From contig JANQRK010000110.1 in the NCBI GenBank assembly GCA_028284585.1, forward strand, positions 124,001 to 188,000: a stretch of 64,000 bases of DNA. The letters run 5' to 3'. The position numbers were made by a program, and so were the translations under genes. The stretch's first letter is position 1; every line of letters begins with the position of its first letter. This document shows positions 29,801 through 36,526 of this stretch, piece by piece. The notes below the pieces were generated by a model, which searched no databases, had not been told where the DNA came from, and worked only from the letters and a program-made list of their open reading frames with translations. The stretch is from Chromatiales bacterium (GTDB lineage Bacteria; Pseudomonadota; Gammaproteobacteria; Chromatiales; Chromatiaceae).

Positions 29801-30857
29801 CTCCACGGTTGCCGATATCATCGTCGACATCGATGCCGGAATCGATCGCGTACTTGGCGGCCTCGGTCGTGTTGTTCGGGATGACTGCAGCGCGGCAAAT
29901 CTTGCCGTCCGCGGTCGTATCCACCCCGGCGGCCGTTCCCAATGCCCGTGCGGCCACCACATTGCCCTGGGTATCTGAGACCTCCCCAGACGTACCTGAC
30001 CAAGTGCCCGACGCCGCCTCGAAGCGGAATTCCGCATAGGGCGTGTCATCGCCAGGCGTCGGGCACGAGCCGGTCTCATTGTAGTCGTCCAGTACATCGG
30101 CTGCGCTGATTACGGAATCGTAGACACGGACCTCATCGATGATCCCATTGGCCGAATTATTCGAGCCTCCGAAGTGATAATTGCTGCGGTTATCGCCGAC
30201 GTACAGGGTCTGGAGTTCGCCGATGCTGCCATTGCTGTTATCGGTACCGGTCGCAGCCAGACTGCCGTCGATGTAGATCCGATAGCGATCGTTCGGTAGA
30301 TCCCAGGTGACTGCGATGTGCTTCCAGGTCCCGGCTCCCACCGACTGTCTCGCTGTATCGGTCATCAGATCGGTTTCGTTCGAGTCCTCTATATAAAGAC
30401 GTACCCGCCCGTCGGCCGTGATCGATACGTGGAAGAACTTGCCTGCGCTACTACCGGACTGAGAGGCGTCCACTAGCATGCGCTGGGTGCCCGAGTTCCA
30501 GGCAGCATTGGCCCGATACCAGAAGCTGATCGCGCCACGGCTGCCAATATCGTCGTCCACATCGATACCCGTATTGACACCCCAGGTATCGTTGACGCCG
30601 CCATTGTTAGGGACATTCAAGGCCCGGCAGATGCGCGCCGTCGTGGTCGAGCCGACGCCGGAGCCGGTACCCATAGCATACGCTGCGTTGAAATTACCCT
30701 GGCTATCGCTGAGTTCACCGGCCGAGCCGTTGAGGCCGGTTTCGTCGAGCGCGAAATGGGCCAAGGGCGTCGCCGCAAACACCGCGTTGCAACTCAGAGT
30801 CAACCATAGGAGCATGAGCGGCGCCAGGGATCGCTCGAACCATACGACATACCTCAT
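26817..30857 (-). CDS. mshQ: MshQ-like protein, three LamG domains plus DUF6701-type C-terminus
   Basis: A 1346-residue secreted protein. The signal peptide (SLAPLMLLWLTLSCNAVFAA) is followed by three concanavalin/LamG-type domains of about 243 residues each, repeating elements such as GAISFWYRANAAWNSG, TWKHIAVTWDLPNDRYRIY and IDEVRVY. A long beta-rich region (about 760-1346) resembles the conserved MshQ C-terminal domain. MshQ is the last and largest gene of MSHA pilus cassettes and is thought to be an adhesive tip or surface component. The ATG at 30857 gives the normal signal peptide; an in-frame GTG at 30869 overlaps the mshP stop and is an alternative. The first two LamG units are nearly the same at DNA level. 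Confidence 0.85.
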   Translation of the reverse strand: MRYVVWFERSLAPLMLLWLTLSCNAVFAATPLAHFALDETGLNGSAGELSDSQGNFNAAYAMGTGSGVGSTTTARICRALNVPNNGGVNDTWGVNTGIDVDDDIGSRGAISFWYRANAAWNSGTQRMLVDASQSGSSAGKFFHVSITADGRVRLYIEDSNETDLMTDTARQSVGAGTWKHIAVTWDLPNDRYRIYIDGSLAATGTDNSNGSIGELQTLYVGDNRSNYHFGGSNNSANGIIDEVRVYDSVISAADVLDDYNETGSCPTPGDDTPYAEFRFEAASGTWSGTSGEVSDTQGNVVAARALGTAAGVDTTADGKICRAAVIPNNTTEAAKYAIDSGIDVDDDIGNRGAISFWYRANAAWNSGTQRMLLDASQSGGSEAKFFHVSITTDGRVRFYIEDSGETDLMTDTAVQAVAAQTWKHIAVTWDLPNDRYRIYIDGNLAATGTDNSNGNIGELQTLYVGDNRSNYHFGGSNNSADGTIDEVRVYRAVISAAQVTADYNRTRTCPPPGVNTPYAEFRLEEPAGDWSGVPGEVADTQGTATGARALGTTAGVDTTEFGKICRGGVIPYNTTEAASYVIDTGVDVDGQLGNAGAITFWYRSNQPWNGGGNRMLFDASHDGTSKYFYLMLQNDGSLSFRLEDSADVGLSSTSAGRVVAANTWKHIGVTWDLPNDRYRVYVDGGLAATGTSNSTGVLGSLQTLVFGDNRGSYHYGGTNDSANGVLDELRLYDRVLTGTEILADFQQTRSCDVSSAGDAGGFNCVVAGGNALNGHLYLQLVGTAFGFDVVALRDDDDDGDMDAIETAFASDGDRALTVELVDASGGGACATRPALSPTISQTLTLSVSDQGRKAAAAMSVTRAYRRVGCRVTDPTSDPNLVACSTDAFTVRPVELTLAAPALNNAGALGLPRAAAGSPFSLSVIGGPGYDGTPKIDNTELLAHAAAVHIGVLSGGFDPAAGASGTASGSDFRYAEVGNLRFATHGLYDDSFASDDAADGDCSDDFSNVAVGGRFGCKFGNSGDTAWIGRFHPAELEVTAEAVGSFTNSCELGGFSYQGEEISLADSPVWRVTARNVAGEVTQNYTGAYAGLMSTDFVFAPIIGDAVQPGVDASTPIQLAWSRAGGRTLTDNVNGTLDLSLVDPGFTWGRGANDRVAPFDGALDLSVTAVQDRDGVVASGLPLTATPVGVELRYGRLAFANAHGSELQHLAVRMQSQHFAGSAVGFVLNTDDSCSVVPALGLTDLDVGDSLAVADTCVWDVDDDSGLGCATGGPGGMEFESLANAGLFNLNLQAPGAGNVGVLEVGATVPSHLMFDWDGAGDRAPTARATFGIFNRPSSIVYRRELR
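28625..30805 (-). repeat. Three tandem ~730-bp LamG-encoding units inside mshQ
   Basis: Matching points recur at 28713, 29439 and 30171, a period of 726 and 732 bp (242 and 244 codons). The units around 29439 and 30171 share long identical runs, for example around GTGATAATTGCTGCGG and CGACGTACAGGGTCTGG. The third unit is more diverged. The unit borders given are approximate. The pattern points to a recent duplication of one domain. Confidence 0.75.
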
Positions 30858-30861
30858 TTGA

Positions 30862-31257
30862 CTACTCACTCAGGGTCGCTCGCAGCGAACGACTAACAAA
30901 ACTCGGATCACCGAACGCCCCTTGGCTGGCCTCGACCGTCACGTCATATAGTGCGTAACTCACGCCAGACTCTGTGATCAGACTGCGCGTGCAGGCGGTC
31001 AGGCGGACTAGAAAACCCTCTGCGTTGAACGCGCTGGGTACTGGCGGACAGGCGCCTGGATTGTTGCGTATCTCGTAGGCCGTCCATTCCAATCCGCTGT
31101 ATGTGGCATACAGGGCCCGTGACATCTGCGCCGCGAGCGCACCCGAGGTGTGTTGGGTGGTCGATAGATTGACCATATAGGCCCCCAGAGCAGAGACCAC
31201 GACCAGCAGAAAGAGCGTCGTGATCAATGAAAAACCCTGCGACCAGCGAGTGCTCAT
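30862..31257 (-). CDS. mshP: MshP-like minor pilin-associated protein
   Basis: A 131-residue protein with a short basic N-terminus (MSTRWSQGF) and a single hydrophobic helix (SLITTLFLLVVVSALGAYMV), followed by a small globular part (SGLEWTAYEIRNNPGACP). This matches the MshP/PilX-like class of minor pilins. The start overlaps the end of mshO by 4 bp (ATG at 31257). The same reading frame stays open far upstream to 32217, but that part is the antisense-like shadow of mshO and is not protein. The stop lies just before mshQ. Confidence 0.85.
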   Translation of the reverse strand: MSTRWSQGFSLITTLFLLVVVSALGAYMVNLSTTQHTSGALAAQMSRALYATYSGLEWTAYEIRNNPGACPPVPSAFNAEGFLVRLTACTRSLITESGVSYALYDVTVEASQGAFGDPSFVSRSLRATLSE

Positions 31258-32219
31258 GGCATGTTGGGGACGTGAACTTGCTCGAGCAAGGTGACCCCCT
31301 CGCCCGCCTCGGACACCTGGATACGCACGGTCAAGAGTCCATTGCGACTCGGCGTCCCCGGCAGATAGGTGAAGGTACAGGCGACCACTTGATGGGCCAG
31401 CAACGCATGCTCGGCGGGATTCGACAAAGCGAGCAATTCCGCGTGCTGGTCGACTGCCGTCTGCGGGTGAGTAACGTTGTAGCCCTGATAGCGGCGCAAG
31501 GTGCCCACGGTGCTGTCGCATAGATAACTCACCGGCGTATCTACAATGTAAAAACGCTGATCCGGCGACGCCGCCGGAAATACCGGTTGACCACTGGAGA
31601 AGCCGCTGTTGACGAACGAAACCGAGGTGCCGCTGACCGCGCTCAGGGTGGCCAGGTTGTCGGGTTGCCAGCCCGCACCACTGTGATCGGCGTTCCAGAC
31701 ATCGGTGCCGGCCTGCCCTGTGCTGTATATCGCGACGCAGGCCGCTGAGCCGGCCACACAGGCGGCCGCCGACGACGAGACAGACAAGCCAGCGAAGCCG
31801 TCGAACGGCCCGAGCACATCGAAGCTGGTATCCGCATCGGCGGCGACAAAGCTCAACAGGTCGCCGGCCGGCCCGGCCCGATAGCGGCCCGCGGCAGCCA
31901 CCCGGAGGAACTCCACGCACTGGCCGCCGCAGCCCGTCCGGATGCTGTTCGGTAAAGCCTGCTGGACATCGCGACTGATCCGGCCGATGGCATTGTGGGA
32001 AATGTCCACCAAGCGGGCACGCCGACTTTGGTCTGTGTAGGCATCGATCGGCGCAGTAACGAACTGCATCACCACACCCGCCAAGATGCCGCTGACCACG
32101 ATCACGACGATCATCTCGACCAGGGTGAAGCCCCGGTGCGCGGCAAACCGATATTGCAACCGCGCGCCACGACCGGGCGGTGTGGATCGGATGTTGCCTC
32201 TGGTTGAGCATGGCCACAC
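31254..32219 (-). CDS. mshO: MshO-like minor pseudopilin
   Basis: A 321-residue type IV prepilin. The cleavage motif is G^FTLVEM followed by a hydrophobic helix (IVVIVVSGILAGVVMQFV), then ISHNAIGRISRDVQQALPNS as in MshO/PilW-type minor pilins. The GTG at 32219 begins one base after the mshD stop, fitting coupled translation, but gives a leader of about 30 residues. A TTG about 60 bp further in would give a more usual leader of about ten residues (start QYRFAAHRG). The true start is therefore uncertain. Confidence 0.87.
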   Translation of the reverse strand: MWPCSTRGNIRSTPPGRGARLQYRFAAHRGFTLVEMIVVIVVSGILAGVVMQFVTAPIDAYTDQSRRARLVDISHNAIGRISRDVQQALPNSIRTGCGGQCVEFLRVAAAGRYRAGPAGDLLSFVAADADTSFDVLGPFDGFAGLSVSSSAAACVAGSAACVAIYSTGQAGTDVWNADHSGAGWQPDNLATLSAVSGTSVSFVNSGFSSGQPVFPAASPDQRFYIVDTPVSYLCDSTVGTLRRYQGYNVTHPQTAVDQHAELLALSNPAEHALLAHQVVACTFTYLPGTPSRNGLLTVRIQVSEAGEGVTLLEQVHVPNMP

Positions 32220-32220
32220 C

Positions 32221-32679
32221 TCAGTTCAACCGATAGGCAGTGAGCGGGAAACTGAACTCCGGGTCGCCATCGAATGAGACAAGGACTTGAACTCGTTTCG
32301 CCGGATCACCGTTCAATGCGGTGTCGGTGACCGCCACGGAGACGTTGTAGCCTTCGAGACCGACGATGGGGTTACCCGCCTGATCGAGCGCGCCAGAGGT
32401 ATCGGATAGCCCGTCATAGTCAGTGACATCGTCAAACACCGGGCGCGTCTCACCGGCCTCGGCGGCACCGCTGTCGCTACCACTGGGATCGAGTAGCGAC
32501 TGCGCCAAGATCTCTTCCATATAGGATTCCGCGATCGCGATCGCCTGTACCCGAACCAGTGGGTCGGCACTGCTGCCGGCAGTGCGCACCACGACCATCA
32601 TGACCGCGGTCACCACAATGGACAGGATCACGATCGACACCACGAGTTCGATCAGTGTCGTGCCGGTTTCGCGCCGCAT
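32221..32679 (-). CDS. mshD: MshD-like minor pseudopilin
   Basis: A 152-residue prepilin with a very short leader (MRRETG^TTLIEL) and helix VVSIVILSIVVTAVMMVVV, then AIAIAESYMEEILAQ, typical of MshD/PilV-like minor pilins. The residue after the cleavage glycine is Thr instead of Phe, while the Glu at +5 is kept. The ATG at 32679 overlaps the end of mshC by a few bases; upstream in-frame sequence to 32802 is a shadow of mshC. Confidence 0.87.
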   Translation of the reverse strand: MRRETGTTLIELVVSIVILSIVVTAVMMVVVRTAGSSADPLVRVQAIAIAESYMEEILAQSLLDPSGSDSGAAEAGETRPVFDDVTDYDGLSDTSGALDQAGNPIVGLEGYNVSVAVTDTALNGDPAKRVQVLVSFDGDPEFSFPLTAYRLN

Positions 32680-32680
32680 G

Positions 32681-33184
32681 TCAGCCTGCGTGTACATAGC
32701 CTGTCGTGGGCTCGATGGTGATCGTGCGGGTGCCGACGCTGACGCTCTGCGCGCTGCCGTACAAGGTGCCGGAGGAAGCATCGCGTGGCCTACCCTGGGC
32801 ATCGAAATAGACGTCGAGCACGCCGACGGTCACACCACTCGGGACTGGGTCATCCCAAACAGTGCCGCCAGCACGCGCCACGCTGCGCGTAAAGGATCCA
32901 AGGGTACAACTGGTGGCACGTTGCCGAAGTTCATAGCCGCCGGGATGAACACGTACCCGAGTGTCGCAACGACTAGCCAAGGCCAGTTTCTGCGCATAGC
33001 GGGTGGCACTCAGCACCGCGTCCGCGAAGCCCATCTCGTCAAATTGGTTGAGGCTGAAGAACCTGGGAATGGTGTTCGCCGACAGAATACCGATCAACAG
33101 GATAACCACGACCAACTCGACCACGGTAAATCCACGCTGCCGCCGACCCACAGCAAAAACGCGGCCCGATGGCCGCGTTGTCAT
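32681..33184 (-). CDS. mshC: MshC-like minor pseudopilin
   Basis: A 167-residue prepilin with the motif RQRG^FTVVEL and helix VVVILLIGILSANTIPRFF, followed by ATRYAQKLALASRCDTRVRV, as in MshC/GspH-like pilins. Two starts compete. The ATG at 33184 has AAGG just upstream but puts a perfect terminator-like hairpin inside codons 2-10. A GTG at 33151 beyond the hairpin gives a compact seven-residue leader (MGRRQRG) but no ribosome site. Either way the hairpin lies between mshA and the bulk of mshC. Confidence 0.87.
   Translation of the reverse strand: MTTRPSGRVFAVGRRQRGFTVVELVVVILLIGILSANTIPRFFSLNQFDEMGFADAVLSATRYAQKLALASRCDTRVRVHPGGYELRQRATSCTLGSFTRSVARAGGTVWDDPVPSGVTVGVLDVYFDAQGRPRDASSGTLYGSAQSVSVGTRTITIEPTTGYVHAG
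33153..33181 (-). terminator. Terminator-like hairpin after mshA, overlapping the mshC 5' end
   Basis: On the minus strand AACGCGGCC (33171-33179) and GGCCGCGTT (33158-33166) form a perfect 9-bp stem with a 4-base loop, and the descending arm runs into TTTTT. This is a textbook intrinsic terminator. It lies 59 bp after the mshA stop and would let much more mshA than downstream message be made, as expected for a major pilin. Confidence 0.75.
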
Positions 33185-33210
33185 TTTGCCTTGCACCCTG
33201 TCCATCACTT

Positions 33211-33230
33211 GGAAGCAGACCCATGCTTCC
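33211..33230 (-). repeat. Small hairpin just after mshA
   Basis: A perfect 7-bp inverted repeat (GGAAGCA / TGCTTCC) with a six-base loop lies 8 bp downstream of the mshA stop. No T-run follows, so it is more likely a 3'-end stabilising structure for mshA mRNA than a terminator. The true terminator-like hairpin lies 30 bp further. Confidence 0.5.
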
Positions 33231-33237
33231 TAGCCGA

Positions 33238-33726
33238 TTACGGATTGGTCACCGAAATGGCACCAGTACTGGCGGTATAGACGATCGAGCGAGCCGTCGC
33301 TGCATCGCCCTGGTACGCATAGGTACAGACCTGCGCCGCTGCGGTCGCCTGATAGTCAGAGCCCGTCGCAGTGGCCACGGTCGGCGGGTTCTGCATCACA
33401 CCGTTCCAAACCTCGACACAAGCGTCAGCATTGTCGATCGTCACATTGCCACCTGTACCCACTGGCCAGCCATCGGCATTCGAATCGACGGTATCGTCAC
33501 CAAAGTTGGCGACGTTCGCCTGGGCCGCAGAATGCCCATTGGCGACCCACTGTGCGCGAAACATGGCAACACCGGCACCGAAGCCGCCCGCAGCGCCGTC
33601 AACCGCCGCCTGATGCGCCTGGGTCTGTACGTTCATGAAACGCGGCAATGCCGTGGCCGCCAAGATGCCCAAGATAATGATGACAACTACCAGCTCTACC
33701 AGGGTGAAACCCGCCTGCCTTTTCAT
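33238..33726 (-). CDS. mshA: MshA-like major type IV pilin
   Basis: A 162-residue prepilin. The leader MKRQAG is cut before [20 protein letters not shown], followed by [34 protein letters not shown], which is the characteristic MshA start. Two cysteines in the C-terminal half ([16 protein letters not shown]) could form the pilin disulphide. The ATG at 33726 has GGAG eight bases upstream. It is first in the cassette mshA-C-D-O-P-Q; the platform, ATPase and secretin genes (mshE, G, L and others) usually upstream are not in this window, where tilS is found instead. Confidence 0.92.
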   Translation of the reverse strand: MKRQAGFTLVELVVVIIILGILAATALPRFMNVQTQAHQAAVDGAAGGFGAGVAMFRAQWVANGHSAAQANVANFGDDTVDSNADGWPVGTGGNVTIDNADACVEVWNGVMQNPPTVATATGSDYQATAAAQVCTYAYQGDAATARSIVYTASTGAISVTNP

Positions 33727-33873
33727 CGACGACTCCTCGTTTGTCAATCGGTCTGTGAACCAAGCCGTCACCCCGGCGGGGAGACCAGCCTCGCTGAGCA
33801 CGATAGCGACAAAACCTGGGCGACCTTTAAGGCGTGATCGGTTTCACCAAGCAGCGGGAAGGCATTTCTTGTG

Positions 33874-35238
33874 CTACGAAACAGGTTCCTCGAGCCAGTC
33901 GATCAGCCAGCCCTGCTCGCCCGCTCGCGCGGCGAAGGGTTCGCAGATGCAGCGATCGGCGACCGCCGCCAGTCGACCGTCGATCAGGAGCAGTGGGGTC
34001 CGCCCACGCAACCAAGGGGGAATAGCCAGCTCCTGCGCCAGCTTCTTGAACGATCGACTACCCTGTCGGCCGGCCGGTCGACAACTTAGTCCGGTGGTGC
34101 GGAAGGCGACCTGCACCCGCCCCTGTTCCCAGATTGCAGGGTCGACCCCTCCGGCTGCAAGGCGGCGGCGCAGCTTCCCCAGCCCAGGGCCCAAATCCAG
34201 CTCATCGCCAGTCCAATCCAGCGTCGCTGGGCACGTCGCGCCCTGCCGCGGCCGCAGCAACCATACTTCATCGCGATAGCGACGCAGCTCACAACCGGCC
34301 CAGCCAATGCAGGGCATGGCATCGGCTCGCGCACGGCACAACTGTGAGATGGCCTGATACAGGCGGCGGCGTGGCATTGGCGGTGCGCCAGCATCACGTA
34401 GCCATGATCGCAGCACACGGCGCGCGGCAGCCTCACCCAGCGCACACAGCACCGAGATCTGCAGTCGCCGCCCGTCGGGGGCCAGGGCACGCCGCAGATC
34501 CTGCAACGACTGTTCACTCAGCGCCTGGGCAGCTTCGCTGCACAGGCCCGCACTGCGTGCGATGTTGTCCGCCGCGGCAGGCCAACGTCGATAGATCACC
34601 GGCAACACCGCATGACGCAGGTAGTTACGATCAGCGGCAAGCTGTGCGTTACTCGGGTCTTCGATCCATTCAAGGCGCCGTGCATCGGCCCAGGTACGCA
34701 GCGTGGCGCGCGGCCAGGCTAGCAAGGGCCGCACCTGCCAACCGCGGGCCCAGGCACGCAGCAAGGGCATGGCCGCCAGCCCGTCGACACCGGCTCCGCG
34801 CAACAGCTGCAGCAGATGGGTCTCGACTTGGTCGTCGAGATGGTGGGCCGTCAGCAACATCGCGCCCGGCCCGATCGCGGCCCCGAGTGCGGTGTAGCGG
34901 GCGGCGCGTGCGGCGGCCTCAGGGCTATCGCCACGGCCGGGCGTTGCGTCTACTTCAAGCACCCGCAGCGGAACATCGAGCCGACGACACTGGATCTCGC
35001 AATGTCCCGACCAATCCGCCGACCCAGGTTGCAAGCCGTGGTCGACGTGCACCGCCGACAAGGGCGCCGCCAAGCAATCCCGGATCTCGGCCAAGGCATG
35101 CAGCAGCACCGTGGAATCGAGTCCACCACTGTAGGCCACCCAATAGTGCTGAGGCTGGGGGAGATCGCGACCAAGCCGTGCGAGAAGGGCCTCCGGGCCG
35201 AATGCCCCGGCCGAACACTTACTTCGCGACGACACCAT
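33874..35238 (-). CDS. tilS: tRNA(Ile)-lysidine synthase
   Basis: The enzyme converts the wobble cytidine of the AUA-reading tRNA-Ile to lysidine. The 454-residue protein has the PP-loop ATP motif SGGLDST at 37-43, then [26 protein letters not shown] and the TilS central and C-terminal domains ([21 protein letters not shown]). The ATG at 35238 overlaps the end of accA by 20 bp, so translation is coupled to accA as in many gammaproteobacteria. Confidence 0.96.
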   Translation of the reverse strand: MVSSRSKCSAGAFGPEALLARLGRDLPQPQHYWVAYSGGLDSTVLLHALAEIRDCLAAPLSAVHVDHGLQPGSADWSGHCEIQCRRLDVPLRVLEVDATPGRGDSPEAAARAARYTALGAAIGPGAMLLTAHHLDDQVETHLLQLLRGAGVDGLAAMPLLRAWARGWQVRPLLAWPRATLRTWADARRLEWIEDPSNAQLAADRNYLRHAVLPVIYRRWPAAADNIARSAGLCSEAAQALSEQSLQDLRRALAPDGRRLQISVLCALGEAAARRVLRSWLRDAGAPPMPRRRLYQAISQLCRARADAMPCIGWAGCELRRYRDEVWLLRPRQGATCPATLDWTGDELDLGPGLGKLRRRLAAGGVDPAIWEQGRVQVAFRTTGLSCRPAGRQGSRSFKKLAQELAIPPWLRGRTPLLLIDGRLAAVADRCICEPFAARAGEQGWLIDWLEEPVS

Positions 35239-36175
35239 AGGCCATCAGGCGCTCGTAGCGCTGCTCGAGCAGCCGATCGATGGGACGTTCGCTAAGATCA
35301 TCGAGCGCCGTGACCAGCGCCCCTTTCAAACTGCGCGCCACCGCGTCAGGATCGCGGTGACCGCCACCGAGCGGCTCGGGGACGATCTCGTCGATCAAGC
35401 CATGATCCTTTAGATGCGTGGACGTTATCGCCATGGCATCCGCCGCCAGCGGCGCCTTCTCGGCATCTTTCCAGAGGATCGAGGCGCAACCCTCGGGTGA
35501 AATGACTGAGTAGGTACTGAACTGCAGCATCAACAGCCGATCGGCAACGCCGATCGCCAGGGCACCACCGGACCCACCCTCCCCGATCACAGTCGCGATG
35601 ATCGGCGTCCGCAGACCAGCCATCTCGAACAGATTGCGTGCGATCGCCTCGCTCTGGCCGCGTTCTTCGGCGCCGACGCCGGGATAGGCCCCAGGGGTAT
35701 CGATAAAGGTCAACACCGGCACCCCAAAGCGTTCGGCCATGCGCATCAAGCGCAGCGCCTTGCGATAGCCTTCGGGGCGCGGCATGCCGAAGTTGCGATT
35801 GATCTTTTCCTTGGTGTCACGCCCCTTTTGGTGTCCGATAACCATGACTGATCGGCCATCGATCCGGCCTAAGCCACCGACGATCGCCTTGTCATCGGCG
35901 AACGCCCGGTCACCATGCAGCTCCTCGAAGTCCTCGAGTAATCGGGCTACATAGTCGAGCGTGTAGGGTCGCAACGGGTGACGCGCGAGCTGCGAGATCT
36001 GCCACGGCGTCAAACCGGAGAATATCGACTCGGTCAGGGAGCGGCTCTTACCTTCGAGACGCTCGATCTCTTCCTGGATATTGATTTCATTGTCGTTGCC
36101 GACCAGGCGCAACTCTTCGATCTTCGCTTGCAGTTCGGCAATCGGTTGCTCGAATTCGAGAAAATCAAGATTCAT
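35219..36175 (-). CDS. accA: Acetyl-CoA carboxylase carboxyltransferase subunit alpha
   Basis: A 318-residue carboxyltransferase alpha subunit that, with AccD, transfers the carboxyl group from biotin to acetyl-CoA for fatty acid synthesis. Family sequence includes [21 protein letters not shown] at the start, then [49 protein letters not shown] and [15 protein letters not shown]. Length matches the E. coli protein (319). It lies downstream of dnaE, separated by about 350 bp that hold a MITE-like element, and is followed by the overlapping tilS. Confidence 0.97.
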   Translation of the reverse strand: MNLDFLEFEQPIAELQAKIEELRLVGNDNEINIQEEIERLEGKSRSLTESIFSGLTPWQISQLARHPLRPYTLDYVARLLEDFEELHGDRAFADDKAIVGGLGRIDGRSVMVIGHQKGRDTKEKINRNFGMPRPEGYRKALRLMRMAERFGVPVLTFIDTPGAYPGVGAEERGQSEAIARNLFEMAGLRTPIIATVIGEGGSGGALAIGVADRLLMLQFSTYSVISPEGCASILWKDAEKAPLAADAMAITSTHLKDHGLIDEIVPEPLGGGHRDPDAVARSLKGALVTALDDLSERPIDRLLEQRYERLMAYGVVAK

Positions 36176-36250
36176 CCCAGTAGTCGTCGGTCGTTATTCT
36201 AGCCTTGTGGCCTGCAATAATACCTCATCAGACCCATCTGCCACCGCTGC

Positions 36251-36518
36251 CTAGTGGGCCAAGCGAATAAATCTGTAACGCTCAGCCATGGCACAAGCAT
36301 TGTGGGCAAGGCGCAGTCCACCGGGAATGGCAGGCCCTTTCCAAGGACGGCAACACAGCCCACGATGCTTGTGCCATGGCCCTTTGGGAGCCACGGTGCG
36401 AGCGCGACTCCGTGTTGCATTTCTTGCCAAGGGCGCAGCCATTGCCTGCGAAACGCGCCTTGATTAGCACTCGCACAGTGGCTCTGAGCGTTACAGATTT
36501 ATCCGCTTGGCCCACTAG
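36251..36518. mobile_element. MITE-like palindromic element between dnaE and accA
   Basis: A 268-bp element with near-perfect terminal inverted repeats. The left end, CTAGTGGGCCAAGCG and on (36251-36285), matches the reverse complement of the right end (36484-36518) at all but one of about 35 positions. Inside are two more inverted pairs: 36285-36307 with 36358-36380 (22 of 23 matching, core ATGGCACAAGCAT), and about 36390-36411 with 36461-36482 (imperfect, core GTGCGAG). No open frame codes for a transposase. It begins 8 bp after the dnaE stop and fills most of the dnaE-accA gap. A non-autonomous miniature transposon or a structured repeat family member is likely. Confidence 0.7.
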
Positions 36519-36526
36519 CCGCGCAG

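Noticed and set aside
31258-32217. Long N-terminal extension of mshP
   Set aside because: This part overlaps mshO in another frame and is unlike any protein; the mshP family start is at 31257.
32582-33837. Two plus-strand frames (232 and 222 codons) across the msh genes
   Set aside because: Both are antisense to prepilin genes with clear cleavage motifs.
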